Shown: positions 8,848 through 17,270, numbered from the stretch's first letter. The stretch is DNA of 64,000 nucleotides from an uncultured Oscillospiraceae bacterium (GCA_934597535.1 CAKTRT010000001.1:17524-81523); one strand, 5' to 3'. Program-made: numbers and translations. The notes: generated by a model from the sequence alone, not told the origin.

Positions 8848-9966
8848 TTACAGCTCGAGCGCCTCAAGCACGCGCGCAATGACGGCGTTCGACACAAGGA
8901 AGCCCTGCGGCGTCAGGCGCCAACGTCCGCCGCATTCCCGCGCAAGGCCATGGCGCGCGCATTCTGCAAGCACGCTCTCCGCCCCCGCCGTATTCTCTTT
9001 GAGGGCAGAAAGGGCGAGTCCGTCCGCCGTGCGCAGCGAGAGCATCACGCGCTCCTCCTCCCGCTCCCGCTCCGGCGGCCGCGCATCCTCGGAAAGCCGC
9101 TCCTTCCCCGCAAGGTAAGCCGCCAGATCGCGCGCCCGCGCAAAGCGCCGCCCGCCGAAGTCCGAATGCGCCCCCGGGCCGAAGCCGAGATATTCCTGCA
9201 TCCTCCAGTATTTGAGGTTATGGCGCGACTCGCGTCCCGGCCGCGCAAAGTTGGAGATCTCATACTGCCGGTAGCCCGCCTTTTCCAGCGCCGCCGCAGT
9301 GTAAAGATACTCCTCCGCCTGCGCATCGTCATCGGGGATGTCCATCTCGCCGCGCCGCGCATAAAGCGGCGTTCCCTCTTCGACCTTCAGCCCATAGCAG
9401 GACAAATGCTCGGGCTGTAAGGCGATGGCCGCCGCCAGATTGTCCCGCCAGCGCGCCGGCGTCTGCGCAGGAAGGCCATAGATGAGGTCAAGGCTCACAT
9501 TGTCAAAGCCTGCTGCGCGCGCAGCGCCGAGTGCTTCGACCGTCTCGCAGTGCGTATGCACGCGGCCGATCGACCGCAGCTCTTCATCGCTTGCCGACTG
9601 CATCCCGAGCGAAATGCGGTTGAAGCCAGTCCGCCTGAGCCGCCGCAGTGCGGCTTCATCGCGCGCGCTGTCAGGGTTGGCCTCCAGCGTGATCTCCGCG
9701 TCCCTGCCCACGCGGTAATGAGCGAAGACCGTCTCCAAAATACAGCACAAGCGGCCCGTGCCCAGATAGCTCGGCGTGCCGCCGCCGAAGTAAACGGTAT
9801 CGACCGTACAGTCCGCCGCTTCCGCCGCCCGCTGCGCAAGATCGCGCTGCAACGCCGCAGCGTAGGCGTCCATATATTCCTCCGAACGCGGCAGCGAGTA
9901 AAAATCGCAGTAAATGCACTTTGCCTTGCAGAACGGAACGTGGATGTAAAGGCCCAGTGCGCGCAT
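8848..9966 (-). CDS. hemW: Radical SAM family heme chaperone HemW
   Basis: 372 residues, usual for HemW. The N-terminus GLYIHVPFC leads into the radical-SAM cluster motif C13-x3-C17-x2-C20, followed by the GGGTPS segment, the long TIM-barrel-like domain, and a C-terminal HemN-type region (about 300-372). HemW is related to oxygen-independent coproporphyrinogen oxidase but acts as a heme-trafficking protein. The CxxxCxxC spacing without the extra HemN cysteine favours HemW. Ribosome site GAGAGGAG. It stands alone between terminators. Confidence 0.9.
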   Translation of the reverse strand: MRALGLYIHVPFCKAKCIYCDFYSLPRSEEYMDAYAAALQRDLAQRAAEAADCTVDTVYFGGGTPSYLGTGRLCCILETVFAHYRVGRDAEITLEANPDSARDEAALRRLRRTGFNRISLGMQSASDEELRSIGRVHTHCETVEALGAARAAGFDNVSLDLIYGLPAQTPARWRDNLAAAIALQPEHLSCYGLKVEEGTPLYARRGEMDIPDDDAQAEEYLYTAAALEKAGYRQYEISNFARPGRESRHNLKYWRMQEYLGFGPGAHSDFGGRRFARARDLAAYLAGKERLSEDARPPEREREEERVMLSLRTADGLALSALKENTAGAESVLAECARHGLARECGGRWRLTPQGFLVSNAVIARVLEALEL

Positions 9967-10082
9967 GGCGTCAGCTCCTCTCGTTTCTTTTCACAGTATT
10001 TCCATATTGTAGCACGTCAAACCACGGACCGGCGGATAAGTTCCCCTGCGGCGGCACAAGCTATGCAAAAGGAGTGATCTCA

Positions 10083-10517
10083 ATGGATATGACACCGCAG
10101 GAATACCAGTCCTACGTCAAGTCGCTTGCGCCAAAGTCCCCCATCGTCAAGGATACGGCACTTGCCTTTCTCGTCGGCGGCGCAATCTGCACGCTCGGCC
10201 AGCTCATCCAGAACGGCTTTTTGTCCCTTGGGCTGGAAAAAACCGCCGCCGGCACGGCAACGTCGATCTGCCTTGTGTTCCTCTCGGCGCTTTTAACGGG
10301 GCTGAACCTCTACAACTCCATCGCGCGTTTTGCCGGCGCGGGCACGCTTGTGCCCATCACAGGCTTTGCCAATGCCGTCGTCTCTCCTGCCATTGACTTT
10401 AAGAGCGAAGGCTTTATCACCGGCATGGCAGCCAAAATGTTTGCCGTGGCGGGACCGGTCATCGTTTTCGGCACGCTTGCGAGCGTGATCTACGGAGCGG
10501 TGCTGATGCTGCTGTGA
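10083..10517 (+). CDS. spoVAC: Stage V sporulation protein AC (SpoVAC)
   Basis: 144 residues from the ATG 8 bases after AAAGGAG. The N-terminal YQSYVKSLAPKSP segment, LVGGAICTLGQL, the FAGAGTLVPITGFANAVVSPAI motif and four to five membrane segments match SpoVAC. SpoVAC belongs to the inner-membrane channel that moves dipicolinic acid-calcium into the forespore and releases it on germination. Unusually, no spoVAD or spoVAE follows: a terminator begins 14 bp after the stop. The rest of the channel must be encoded elsewhere or be absent. Confidence 0.9.
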   Translation: MDMTPQEYQSYVKSLAPKSPIVKDTALAFLVGGAICTLGQLIQNGFLSLGLEKTAAGTATSICLVFLSALLTGLNLYNSIARFAGAGTLVPITGFANAVVSPAIDFKSEGFITGMAAKMFAVAGPVIVFGTLASVIYGAVLMLL

Positions 10518-10530
10518 TGCGTGCGCGGAA

Positions 10531-10562
10531 AAAGGCGGGCCGCCCTCAGGCGGCCCGCCTTT
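10531..10562. terminator. Bidirectional terminator between spoVAC and the membrane gene
   Basis: Perfect 14-bp stem (AAAGGCGGGCCGCC, CTCA loop) followed by T-rich sequence on both strands; it overlaps the last codons of the convergent membrane gene. Confidence 0.85.
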
Positions 10563-11094
10563 TCAGCGTTTGCAGCAATGTGCGCGGTGTCAGCGCGTCG
10601 ATATCGTGCGTCAGGAGCAGCATGCGGGCGGCAAAAATGCCGTCGAGCATGATGAAAAACAGCACCGGCGGCAGGAGCGTCTCCGGCAACAGCGCGGCAA
10701 GCCGCGCAAGAAACGGCTGCACATAACGCACCGCCAGCATCGCAAGCACACCCCAGCAAAGGGAAAACGGCAGGCAGACACGGCCGTTCACGTCACATTT
10801 GGTGTGAGAATAATCCCAAAACTGCACGGCAAATGCCTTTTCATAGCCCCAGTGCACCGCATACTCCACCGCCGTGGCCGCCAGCACGCCAAGCAGGAAC
10901 TGCTCCCATGCGCGCGGCAGCGTTTCCGCCCCTGACAGCAGCACCGCCAGCATCGCAAGGCCGTACACAGGGCACAGCGGCAGCGCTACAAAGCAGCGCC
11001 GCAGGCGGTGGCGCGCATGCGTGAGGGCAGCAAAGAGCTTTTCAAGGCAATAGCCGAAAAAGCTGTAAAAGATCGCATACCATAAATATTCCAT
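10546..11094 (-). CDS. Multi-TM putative ABC-transporter-type membrane protein (DUF1113-like)
   Basis: 182 residues from the ATG 5 bases after GGAGG (an earlier start lacks a site). About five hydrophobic segments; the N-terminal FYSFFGYCLEKLFA and the FWDYS / CLPFSLCWG motifs are typical of the family annotated as putative ABC-transporter type IV membrane proteins. No ATPase partner is adjacent and the function is unknown. Its 3' end forms one arm of the shared terminator. Confidence 0.7.
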   Translation of the reverse strand: MEYLWYAIFYSFFGYCLEKLFAALTHARHRLRRCFVALPLCPVYGLAMLAVLLSGAETLPRAWEQFLLGVLAATAVEYAVHWGYEKAFAVQFWDYSHTKCDVNGRVCLPFSLCWGVLAMLAVRYVQPFLARLAALLPETLLPPVLFFIMLDGIFAARMLLLTHDIDALTPRTLLQTLKRRAA

Positions 11095-11155
11095 CGTTCC
11101 TCCGCGTCCGTTTTCCTCAGTATGGCCGCCGGAGGCAGAAAAATACACGCCCGCG

Positions 11156-11184
11156 TTGCAAAGCGGCGCGGAATATGATAGGAT
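11156..11184 (+). promoter_or_regulatory. Promoter for the uracil-DNA glycosylase gene
   Basis: TTGCAA, 17 bp, TAGGAT; moderate match to the SigA consensus, 35 bp before the ATG. Confidence 0.45.
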
Positions 11185-11219
11185 ATCGATATTCTCAGTT
11201 GATAAGGAGAGATATTGCC

Positions 11220-11798
11220 ATGCCGGATACTTGGGAAGCGCTGGAGCGTGAATGCCTGAATTGCCGCGAATGCTCGCTCTGGGAGACGCGCACGAACGTT
11301 GTCTTCGGCGTGGGCAGCCGAACCGCCGAAGTCTTGTTCATCGGCGAGGGGCCGGGTGCGAACGAAGACGCACAGGGCGTGCCGTTCGTCGGCAGAGCCG
11401 GGCATCTGCTCGACGATATGCTTGAGATCATCGGCCTTTCACGCGATGATGTGTACATCGCCAACATCGTCAAGTGCCGCCCGCCGGAAAACCGCGACCC
11501 GCTGGGTGTGGAGCAGGACGCCTGCATCGGCTATCTCCGCCGTCAGGCGGCGCTGCTGCGGCCGAAGATCATCGTCTGTCTCGGGCGCATCTCGGCCATG
11601 CGCCTCATCAAGCCGGACTTCAAGATCACACGCGAGCACGGCCAGTGGTTTGAAAAAAACGGCTTTCAGATGATGGCTGTTTACCATCCCGCGGCGCTGC
11701 TGCGCGACCCGCGCCGCCGTCCCGAGACCTTCGAGGATTTCAAGTCCCTGCAGGCAAAGATCAATGAGCTTTGCGAGCACACCCATGCCAATTCCTAA
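11220..11798 (+). CDS. Type-4/5 Fe-S uracil-DNA glycosylase
   Basis: 192 residues from the ATG after AAGGAGA. Motif 1 is GEGPGANEDAQG..PFVGRAG (about 42-61) and motif 3 is YHPAALLR, as in family 4 UDGs. Cysteines at about 12/15/18, 86 and 102 supply the four ligands of the structural [4Fe-4S] cluster (NIVKCRPPENRDP is diagnostic). The enzyme excises uracil from DNA during base-excision repair. It is monocistronic and followed by the attenuated ABC transporter operon. Confidence 0.92.
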   Translation: MPDTWEALERECLNCRECSLWETRTNVVFGVGSRTAEVLFIGEGPGANEDAQGVPFVGRAGHLLDDMLEIIGLSRDDVYIANIVKCRPPENRDPLGVEQDACIGYLRRQAALLRPKIIVCLGRISAMRLIKPDFKITREHGQWFEKNGFQMMAVYHPAALLRDPRRRPETFEDFKSLQAKINELCEHTHANS

Positions 11799-11873
11799 TG
11801 GAAACGGCATGTTTTGCAGCGCTGTGACCTGTCATATTTATCCAGAGACGTCATTTTTTGGATAAAAATGCCA

Positions 11874-11902
11874 TTGACTGCTTCTTTTGTGTGTGCTATA
11901 TT
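11874..11902 (+). promoter_or_regulatory. Promoter of the attenuated ABC transporter operon
   Basis: TTGACT, 17-bp spacer, TATATT: a strong SigA-type promoter about 35 bp before the leader-peptide ATG and about 250 bp before the first transporter gene, leaving room for the leader and attenuator. Confidence 0.85.
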
Positions 11903-11936
11903 AACACCATCATTTTTGAGGAAAGGAGAAAGCAAG

Positions 11937-12041
11937 ATGACCGCCATTTGCCGCATGGATCGCTATTACTATTATTCCTACTTTTACTTTTATCTGAAAG
12001 TAAAAGCGATTTGTGATGCCCGTATTCGGATGGCTGCCTGA
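11937..12041 (+). CDS. Tyr/Phe-rich leader peptide (attenuator peptide)
   Basis: A 34-codon reading frame with its own ribosome site (AAAGGAG, 8 bases before the ATG). Codons 10-19 encode YYYYSYFYFY, i.e. seven Tyr and two Phe in ten codons; the peptide then continues LKVKAICDA and stops at TGA. A frame this short with such a run, its own start signals, a promoter in front and an intrinsic terminator 37 bp behind is the classical layout of a ribosome-stalling leader. Shortage of Tyr-tRNA (or Phe-tRNA) would stall the ribosome on the run and change RNA folding (inference). The peptide itself probably has no other role. Confidence 0.85.
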   Translation: MTAICRMDRYYYYSYFYFYLKVKAICDARIRMAA

Positions 12042-12069
12042 AAAAGCTTTCTCAAGGCTCAAAGCTTTT
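11981..12069 (+). promoter_or_regulatory. Attenuator RNA hairpins overlapping the leader peptide
   Basis: Two perfect hairpins precede the terminator. Hairpin A (11981-11990 with 11997-12006, CTTTTACTTT/AAAGTAAAAG) has its 5' arm inside the Tyr/Phe codons. Hairpin B (12042-12050 with 12061-12069, AAAAGCTTT/AAAGCTTTT) starts at the leader stop codon. TAAAAGC in the 3' arm of A can alternatively pair with GCTTTTG in the 3' arm of B. A stalled ribosome would disrupt A and free that arm. I did not find a strong antiterminator with the 5' terminator arm by eye. Confidence 0.65.
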
Positions 12070-12077
12070 GTCAAGAA

Positions 12078-12123
12078 ACCCGCCGTATGGACCCACAAGT
12101 CCTTACGGCGGGTCTTATTTTTT
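12078..12123 (+). terminator. Attenuator terminator upstream of the ABC transporter
   Basis: Stem ACCCGCCGTA / TACGGCGGGT (12078-12087 with 12104-12113) with an inner GGAC/GTCC pairing, followed by CTTATTTTTTT. It ends 31 bp before the first structural gene, so transcription must read through for expression. Confidence 0.88.
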
Positions 12124-12154
12124 ACCGCTATATTTTTAATTGGAGGAAAAGAAC

Positions 12155-13159
12155 ATGAAAACCAAACGTTCCATCACATTCGTCATTCTCTGCCTTGCGC
12201 TGGTGCTGAGCCTGTGTCTGGGTTTGACCGCCTGCGGCAGCAAGACCGATACCGGCGATGCCGGCGACACCGGCGACGATAAGACCGCTTATACCGTCGG
12301 CATCTGCCAGCTCGTGCAGCACGAGGCGCTCGACGCTGCGACGCAGGGCTTTATCGACGCGCTGAACGAAGCACTGCCCGGTCAGGTCAAGTTCGAGAAC
12401 AAGAACGCCAGCGGCGATTCCAACAACTGCGCCACCATTGTCAACGGCTTTGTTTCCGAGGGTGTGGACCTCATTATGGCGAACGCGACCGCCGCGCTGC
12501 AGGCGGCAGCCTCCGCGACGAGCGACATTCCCATCCTCGGCACCTCCATCACGGCTTACGGCGTGGCGCTGGACATTGACGACTTCTCCGGCACCGTCGG
12601 CGGCAATATCTCCGGCACGAGCGATCTGGCCGACCTGAGCAAGCAGGCGGATATGATCACCGAGTGGTTCCCCGAGACCAAGACCGTCGGCCTGCTGTTC
12701 TGCTCCGCCGAGCCGAACTCCCGCTACCAGATCGAGGAGGTCGCCAAGAACCTTGCCGCCAAAGGCATCGAGACGAAGGAATTCGCCTTCACCGACACCA
12801 ACGACGTCACCTCCGTCACGCAGGCCGCCTGCGACTGGTCCGATGTAATCTACGTTCCCACCGACAACATCGCCGCCTCCAACACTGAGGCGATCGCCAA
12901 CGTCACCGTTCCCGCCAAGACCCCTGTTATCGTCGGCGAAGAAGGCATCTGCAAGGGCTGCGGCGTGGCCACTCTTTCCATCAGCTACTACGATCTCGGC
13001 GTGACCACCGGCAAGATGGCCGCCAAGATCCTGACCGGCGAGGCCGACATCTCCACCATGCCTGTCGAGTTCACGACCGCAACGCCGAAGTACAATGCCG
13101 CCATGTGTGAGGCGCTTGGCATCACTCCGCTGGACGGCTACACCGCCATCGAAGGCTGA
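12155..13159 (+). CDS. ABC transporter substrate-binding lipoprotein (TrpX-like)
   Basis: 334 residues from the ATG 8 bases after GGAGG. A lipoprotein signal ends in LTACGS (Cys about 23). The rest is a two-lobe periplasmic-binding-like fold of the ABC_sub_bind family (YTVGICQLVQHEALDAATQGF and the later GILFCSAEPNS-type segment, here VGLLFCSAEPNS), like TrpX of trpXYZ importers. The Tyr/Phe leader suggests that tyrosine, phenylalanine or an aromatic precursor is the ligand (inference). It is the first gene of the operon. Confidence 0.85.
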   Translation: MKTKRSITFVILCLALVLSLCLGLTACGSKTDTGDAGDTGDDKTAYTVGICQLVQHEALDAATQGFIDALNEALPGQVKFENKNASGDSNNCATIVNGFVSEGVDLIMANATAALQAAASATSDIPILGTSITAYGVALDIDDFSGTVGGNISGTSDLADLSKQADMITEWFPETKTVGLLFCSAEPNSRYQIEEVAKNLAAKGIETKEFAFTDTNDVTSVTQAACDWSDVIYVPTDNIAASNTEAIANVTVPAKTPVIVGEEGICKGCGVATLSISYYDLGVTTGKMAAKILTGEADISTMPVEFTTATPKYNAAMCEALGITPLDGYTAIEG

Positions 13160-13226
13160 TCATCCCCCGCAGGCAGGGGCGGCCATCCGCCCCTGTCCAT
13201 TCTGAGATCGTTGGAGGAGAGAGTCC

Positions 13227-14171
13227 ATGAGTTTTCTTTCATCGCTGATGAACGCACTGCCCGGTGCGGTGGCACAGGGCCTTGCGTGGGGCATCATGGC
13301 CATCGGAGTTTACATCACCTACCGCATCCTTGACCTGGCCGACCTGACGGTGGACGGCTCGCTCGCCACCGGCGGCGCGGTATGCGTCATGCTGATCCGC
13401 GGCGGCATCAATCCCTGGCTCGCACTTTTATGCGCGGTGCTCGCCGGTATGCTTGCCGGCCTTGTCACCGGTATTTTCCATACGCGCTGCGGCATCCCGG
13501 CGATCCTTGCCGGCATTTTGACGCAGCTGTCGCTCTACTCGATCAATCTGCGCATCATGGGCGGCAAGGCAAATCAGGCCGTCAGCATCGATAAATATCC
13601 GCTGCTCGTCACGCAGCGCTACGTGCGCGACTTCTCGATGAGCAACCCCCTGCCGCTGCTGCTCATCTTTACGGTTGCGGTCATCGCCGTTCTGTACTGG
13701 TTCTTCGGCACGGAAAAGGGCAGCTCCGTGCGCGCCACGGGCGCCAACCCCCACATGGCGCGCGCGCAGGGCATTGACACGAACGGCAATATCGTATTCG
13801 GGCTGATGCTTTCCAACGGGCTGGTCGCTCTCTCGGGCGCGCTGCTGGCGCAGTATCAAGGCTCGAGCGATGTGCAGATGGGCCGCGGCGCCATCGTCAT
13901 CGGCCTTGCCGCCGTCATTATCGGCGAGGTCGTATTCGGCAAGCTTTTTGTCAACTTTGGTCTCAAGCTGTTCGCCGTTTCCATCGGCGCGATCATCTAC
14001 TACATCGTGCTGCAGATCACGCTCCAGCTCGGGCTCAACACCAACGACCTAAAGCTCGTCACCGCGCTGATCGTGGCGGTCTTCCTCGCCGTTCCCTATT
14101 GGAAGGGCAAGATGTTCCACGGCAAGGTGCAGGCGCAGAGCGCACAGAAAGGAGATGGCGAGCATGCTTGA
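13227..14171 (+). CDS. ABC transporter permease (TrpY-like)
   Basis: 314 residues, about eight to nine membrane segments, of the BPD_transp_2 class. The motif YRILDLADLTVDGSLATGG is strongly typical of permeases paired with TrpX-like binding proteins. Ribosome site TTGGAGGAG. The last 8 bp overlap the ATPase gene, indicating coupling. The membrane dimer would move the ligand delivered by the upstream lipoprotein. Confidence 0.9.
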   Translation: MSFLSSLMNALPGAVAQGLAWGIMAIGVYITYRILDLADLTVDGSLATGGAVCVMLIRGGINPWLALLCAVLAGMLAGLVTGIFHTRCGIPAILAGILTQLSLYSINLRIMGGKANQAVSIDKYPLLVTQRYVRDFSMSNPLPLLLIFTVAVIAVLYWFFGTEKGSSVRATGANPHMARAQGIDTNGNIVFGLMLSNGLVALSGALLAQYQGSSDVQMGRGAIVIGLAAVIIGEVVFGKLFVNFGLKLFAVSIGAIIYYIVLQITLQLGLNTNDLKLVTALIVAVFLAVPYWKGKMFHGKVQAQSAQKGDGEHA

Positions 14172-14958
14172 ACTGATCGACCTTCATAAGACCTTCAATC
14201 CCGGCACGATCAATGCCAAGACTGCGCTGAACGGCCTGAACCTGACGCTGCACGACGGCGAGTTCGTCACCGTCATCGGCGGCAACGGCGCGGGCAAGTC
14301 CACGATGCTCAACGCCACTGCCGGCACATTCCTTGTCGATTCCGGCAAGATCCTCATCGACGGCAAGGATGTGACCGCTCTCCCCGAGCATAAGCGCGCA
14401 GCGTTCATCGGCCGCGTCTTTCAGGATCCCATGATGGGCACCGCCCCCTCGATGCAGATCGAGGAGAATCTGGCGCTCGCTGCCCGCCGCGGCCAGCGGC
14501 GCGGGCTTTCCTGGGGCGTGACAAAGGAGGAACGCGAGGAATACCGCAAAAAGCTCGGTGATCTGGGGCTGGGACTTGAGTCCCGTCTCTCCACCAAGGT
14601 CTCCACGCTCTCCGGCGGACAGCGTCAGGCGCTCACGCTGCTGATGGCGACGCTCAAGCGCCCCGAGCTGCTGCTGCTCGACGAACACACCGCCGCGCTC
14701 GACCCCAAAACGGCCGCCAAGGTCATGGAGCTGACAGACCGCATCGTGCGTGAAAATCAGCTGACCACGCTGATGATCACCCACAATATGCGCGACGCCA
14801 TCCAGTACGGCAGCCGCCTGATCATGCTGCATGAGGGCCGCATCATTCTGGATATCGCAGGCGAAGACAAGCAGAAGCTGACCGTGCCCGACCTGCTTGC
14901 GCAGTTTACCAAGGCCAGCGGCGATGAATTTGCCAGCGACCGCGCGATCCTCTCCTGA
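14164..14958 (+). CDS. ABC transporter ATP-binding protein (TrpZ-like)
   Basis: 264 residues. Walker A GGNGAGKST (39-47), Q-loop near FQDPMMG, signature LSGGQ (149-153), Walker B LLLLDE with Asp173/Glu174 followed by HTAALD, and switch His in MITHNM. I preferred the ATG nine bases after AAAGGAG over one three codons earlier. It energises the permease encoded upstream and closes the operon before a strong terminator. Confidence 0.93.
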   Translation: MLELIDLHKTFNPGTINAKTALNGLNLTLHDGEFVTVIGGNGAGKSTMLNATAGTFLVDSGKILIDGKDVTALPEHKRAAFIGRVFQDPMMGTAPSMQIEENLALAARRGQRRGLSWGVTKEEREEYRKKLGDLGLGLESRLSTKVSTLSGGQRQALTLLMATLKRPELLLLDEHTAALDPKTAAKVMELTDRIVRENQLTTLMITHNMRDAIQYGSRLIMLHEGRIILDIAGEDKQKLTVPDLLAQFTKASGDEFASDRAILS

Positions 14959-14980
14959 GTTTTTCTATCCCTCTTTCCTG

Positions 14981-15026
14981 ATAAGCGGGAGGAGGAGACC
15001 CGTATGGGTCTCCTCCTCCCGCTTAT
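14981..15026. terminator. Bidirectional terminator of the ABC operon and the lipoprotein gene
   Basis: Perfect 21-bp inverted repeat with a GTAT loop (arm core GCGGGAGGAGGAGACCC) between convergent genes. Confidence 0.85.
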
Positions 15027-15029
15027 GCT

Positions 15030-15680
15030 TTATTCCTGTGCCGTTTCCCGCAGCACGACCTCCACGATACCGACATCGTCGGTATCGGGATAGAAATTCA
15101 CCTGCCACGGCTCTGTGCTCCCGGGCGCAAGTTCCTGCTGCGCAGCGGCCACCATCTCGCGCAGGCCGGCGCGGTCGGTCGTAAAGTAGCCGAAACGGAT
15201 GGCGATCCGGCTGCTCCCCTCCTGCTCCGCCGCAAGGCGCAGCAGGTCTCCCAGCGCCTCGGTGCTGGTGGCGGTGATGATGGACGCCTGCTCCTCCGCC
15301 GTGCGGCGGTAGCCGAGGCGCACGCGCACTTCATAGTAGCCGTGCTCCTGCGCGTCGGTATAGCTGATGTAATCCAGCAGGTATGCCCCCAGCGGCGTTT
15401 CCTCCTGCACCTCGCGGCAGGCGCGTTCGGCCATGGAAGCGGCGCTCTCGTCGTTCCCATAGATGCGCACAGTACCCTCCTTGCTGTGCTCGCCCAAAAG
15501 CAGCAGCAGCGCATTGACAAGGTCCTGATAGCTGTCGGCCCGCAGGGTGTCCGCGCCCTCATTCTCCCAGTAGACCTCGCTGTGCGGCGCAGAAACGGAA
15601 TAGCTGCGCTCAAGCACGATATTGCCGCAGCCCGTAAGCAGCAGGCAGAGCGCCAGAGCCGGCAGTATTCGCTTTTTCAC
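15030..15680 (-). CDS. Putative lipoprotein of unknown function
   Basis: 216 residues from a GTG start 8 bases after AAAGGAGG. The lipoprotein signal ends LCLLLTGC (Cys about 17). The remainder is a mixed alpha/beta protein with no family I recognise. It stands 26 bp downstream of the LUD gene on the same strand and is probably co-transcribed. An extracellular membrane-anchored location follows from the lipobox. Confidence 0.65.
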   Translation of the reverse strand: MKKRILPALALCLLLTGCGNIVLERSYSVSAPHSEVYWENEGADTLRADSYQDLVNALLLLLGEHSKEGTVRIYGNDESAASMAERACREVQEETPLGAYLLDYISYTDAQEHGYYEVRVRLGYRRTAEEQASIITATSTEALGDLLRLAAEQEGSSRIAIRFGYFTTDRAGLREMVAAAQQELAPGSTEPWQVNFYPDTDDVGIVEVVLRETAQE

Positions 15681-15706
15681 AGCGCTCTCCTCCTTTCGGA
15701 TACGGA

Positions 15707-16312
15707 TCAGAAGCCGAGCGTTTCGTCGATGAGCACGACCTCGCTCTCGCAGCTGCGGATAGCCTCCCACATCACAACAAGACCGCGGCAAATACGCTGA
15801 GTGCTCTTGCAGTCGTAGCAGCGGTCGCCCTTTGCCGCGCAGGGCGTCTTCACGCCGAGACGCTGGGCATTTTTCGGCGCGGAGATGTTGCGGGCGCGCC
15901 AGAGCGCCTCGTCATAGGTAGGCGCGAGCTTGTTGCTGCCCACGACATACCAGACCTTTTTGTGGCCGAAGAGCGAGGAAGCCACGCGGTTGCCCGTGCC
16001 GTCGATATTGATGATCTCGCCGGTTTCGGCAAGGCCGTTGGCCGAGAGCAGGTAGTGCTCGCAGCTGGCAGCCTTTTCGCGCACCTCGTCGGCGCTCATG
16101 CCGTCGGGCACGTTCCAGTGGCTGAACATCGTGTTGTGCTTGCCGAGGCTTTCAAAAAGCCCCAGCTGAGAGAGCGTCATGCTGCCGCCGAACGACACGC
16201 TCACGCCGTCGATCTGCGCGTTCAGATACTCCGCCGCTTCCTTTGCCGTCGCAAAGGTGCTCACGGCAAAGCCGCGCGCTTCCAGATTCTTTTTCACTTC
16301 CGTAAAGTCCAT
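15707..16312 (-). CDS. LUD-domain lactate-utilisation-type protein (LutC/YkgG-like)
   Basis: 201 residues filled by one LUD (DUF162) domain: VSVSFGGSMTLSQLGL, the NIDGTGNRVASSLFGHKKVWYVVGSNK core and a C-terminal CYDCKSTQRICR. The last motif is typical of the stand-alone clostridial members. LUD proteins occur in lactate oxidation complexes (LutABC), but no lutA or lutB is nearby, so the substrate is uncertain. Ribosome site AGGAGG; 26 bp upstream of the lipoprotein gene. Confidence 0.85.
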   Translation of the reverse strand: MDFTEVKKNLEARGFAVSTFATAKEAAEYLNAQIDGVSVSFGGSMTLSQLGLFESLGKHNTMFSHWNVPDGMSADEVREKAASCEHYLLSANGLAETGEIINIDGTGNRVASSLFGHKKVWYVVGSNKLAPTYDEALWRARNISAPKNAQRLGVKTPCAAKGDRCYDCKSTQRICRGLVVMWEAIRSCESEVVLIDETLGF

Positions 16313-16336
16313 CGTCTTTCCTCCTGTCCGTTTTTC

Positions 16337-17206
16337 TTACAGTCCCGCGGGGTCATATTCTCCGAAGCCCTCGCCCAGCACCTCGCTTGCGTCGCACACG
16401 ATGAAGAAAGCGTCGGGATCCATCTCCTTGATATAGCGCTTGATGGAAACGACCTCTTTTTTGCGGATAGCGCAGAACAGCAGCGGGCGCTCCTGCCCTG
16501 TGTAGCCGCCCCTGCCGCTCAGCAGCGTCACGCCCATGTCGCGCGCAAGCATTTCCTTCATGATCTGCTCATACCGGTCGCTGATGATATAGGCGACCTT
16601 GGCCGTATTTTGCCCATAAACCACAAGATCGAGCACCTTGGTGGTGATATAGAGCGCCAGCGCGCCGTAGAGCGCGTTATTCAGGCTGCGGAACACCGCC
16701 GCGTAGATGAGAATGATCGTCAGGTCGATGCCAAGGCAGATGTTGCCGATCGACAGCCGCTCGATATGCGAGCGGACGATCCACGCGCCCAGCTCCGAGC
16801 CGCCGGTCGTTGCCTCCTCGCGGAACAGCAGGCCCGATGCCACACCGAGCGTCACGCCGCCGTACAGGCACGCGAGCAGCGGATCCATGGGAGAAAACTC
16901 GTGCATGGCCGCAATCACATCGATCAGGATGGAGCTGAGAGCCATCGTGTAGATCGACTTGAAGAGAAACGCAAAGCCGAACTTTTTCAGTCCGATGGCA
17001 AACAGCGGCACGTTGAGCACGATGATCATCACGCCCACCGGCAGCACCGGTGCAAAGAAATTGATGATCTGCGAAATACCGGTAAAGCCGCCGACGGTAA
17101 AGGCGTTGGGGGCATAGAACCAGTCGAACGACAGCGCATAAAGCACGCAGGCCAGCGTGATGGTCACGTAGCTGCTCGCCTGTGCGCGCAGGGTCTTCTT
17201 TTTCAT
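16337..17206 (-). CDS. YitT family membrane protein (DUF161/DUF2179)
   Basis: 289 residues from the ATG after GAGGAGAG. Six hydrophobic segments in two DUF161 repeats (about 20-210, with NAFTVGGFTGISQI and GATTGGSELGA-type motifs, here EEATTGGSELGAW) precede a cytosolic DUF2179 domain (about 225-285). This is the YitT/YqfU architecture; the transport role remains unproven in the family. It lies 64 bp downstream of the topoisomerase gene. Confidence 0.9.
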   Translation of the reverse strand: MKKKTLRAQASSYVTITLACVLYALSFDWFYAPNAFTVGGFTGISQIINFFAPVLPVGVMIIVLNVPLFAIGLKKFGFAFLFKSIYTMALSSILIDVIAAMHEFSPMDPLLACLYGGVTLGVASGLLFREEATTGGSELGAWIVRSHIERLSIGNICLGIDLTIILIYAAVFRSLNNALYGALALYITTKVLDLVVYGQNTAKVAYIISDRYEQIMKEMLARDMGVTLLSGRGGYTGQERPLLFCAIRKKEVVSIKRYIKEMDPDAFFIVCDASEVLGEGFGEYDPAGL

Positions 17207-17270
17207 TTCTCTCTCCTCACAAACTCTCTCACTCAAATATGCTTTTCCTGCCGTTCGGCTGCTCTCTCCC

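Noticed and set aside
11903-12154. T-box before the ABC importer
   Set aside because: No T-box sequence, specifier stem or AG bulge; the Tyr/Phe codons lie in a translated frame with its own ribosome site.
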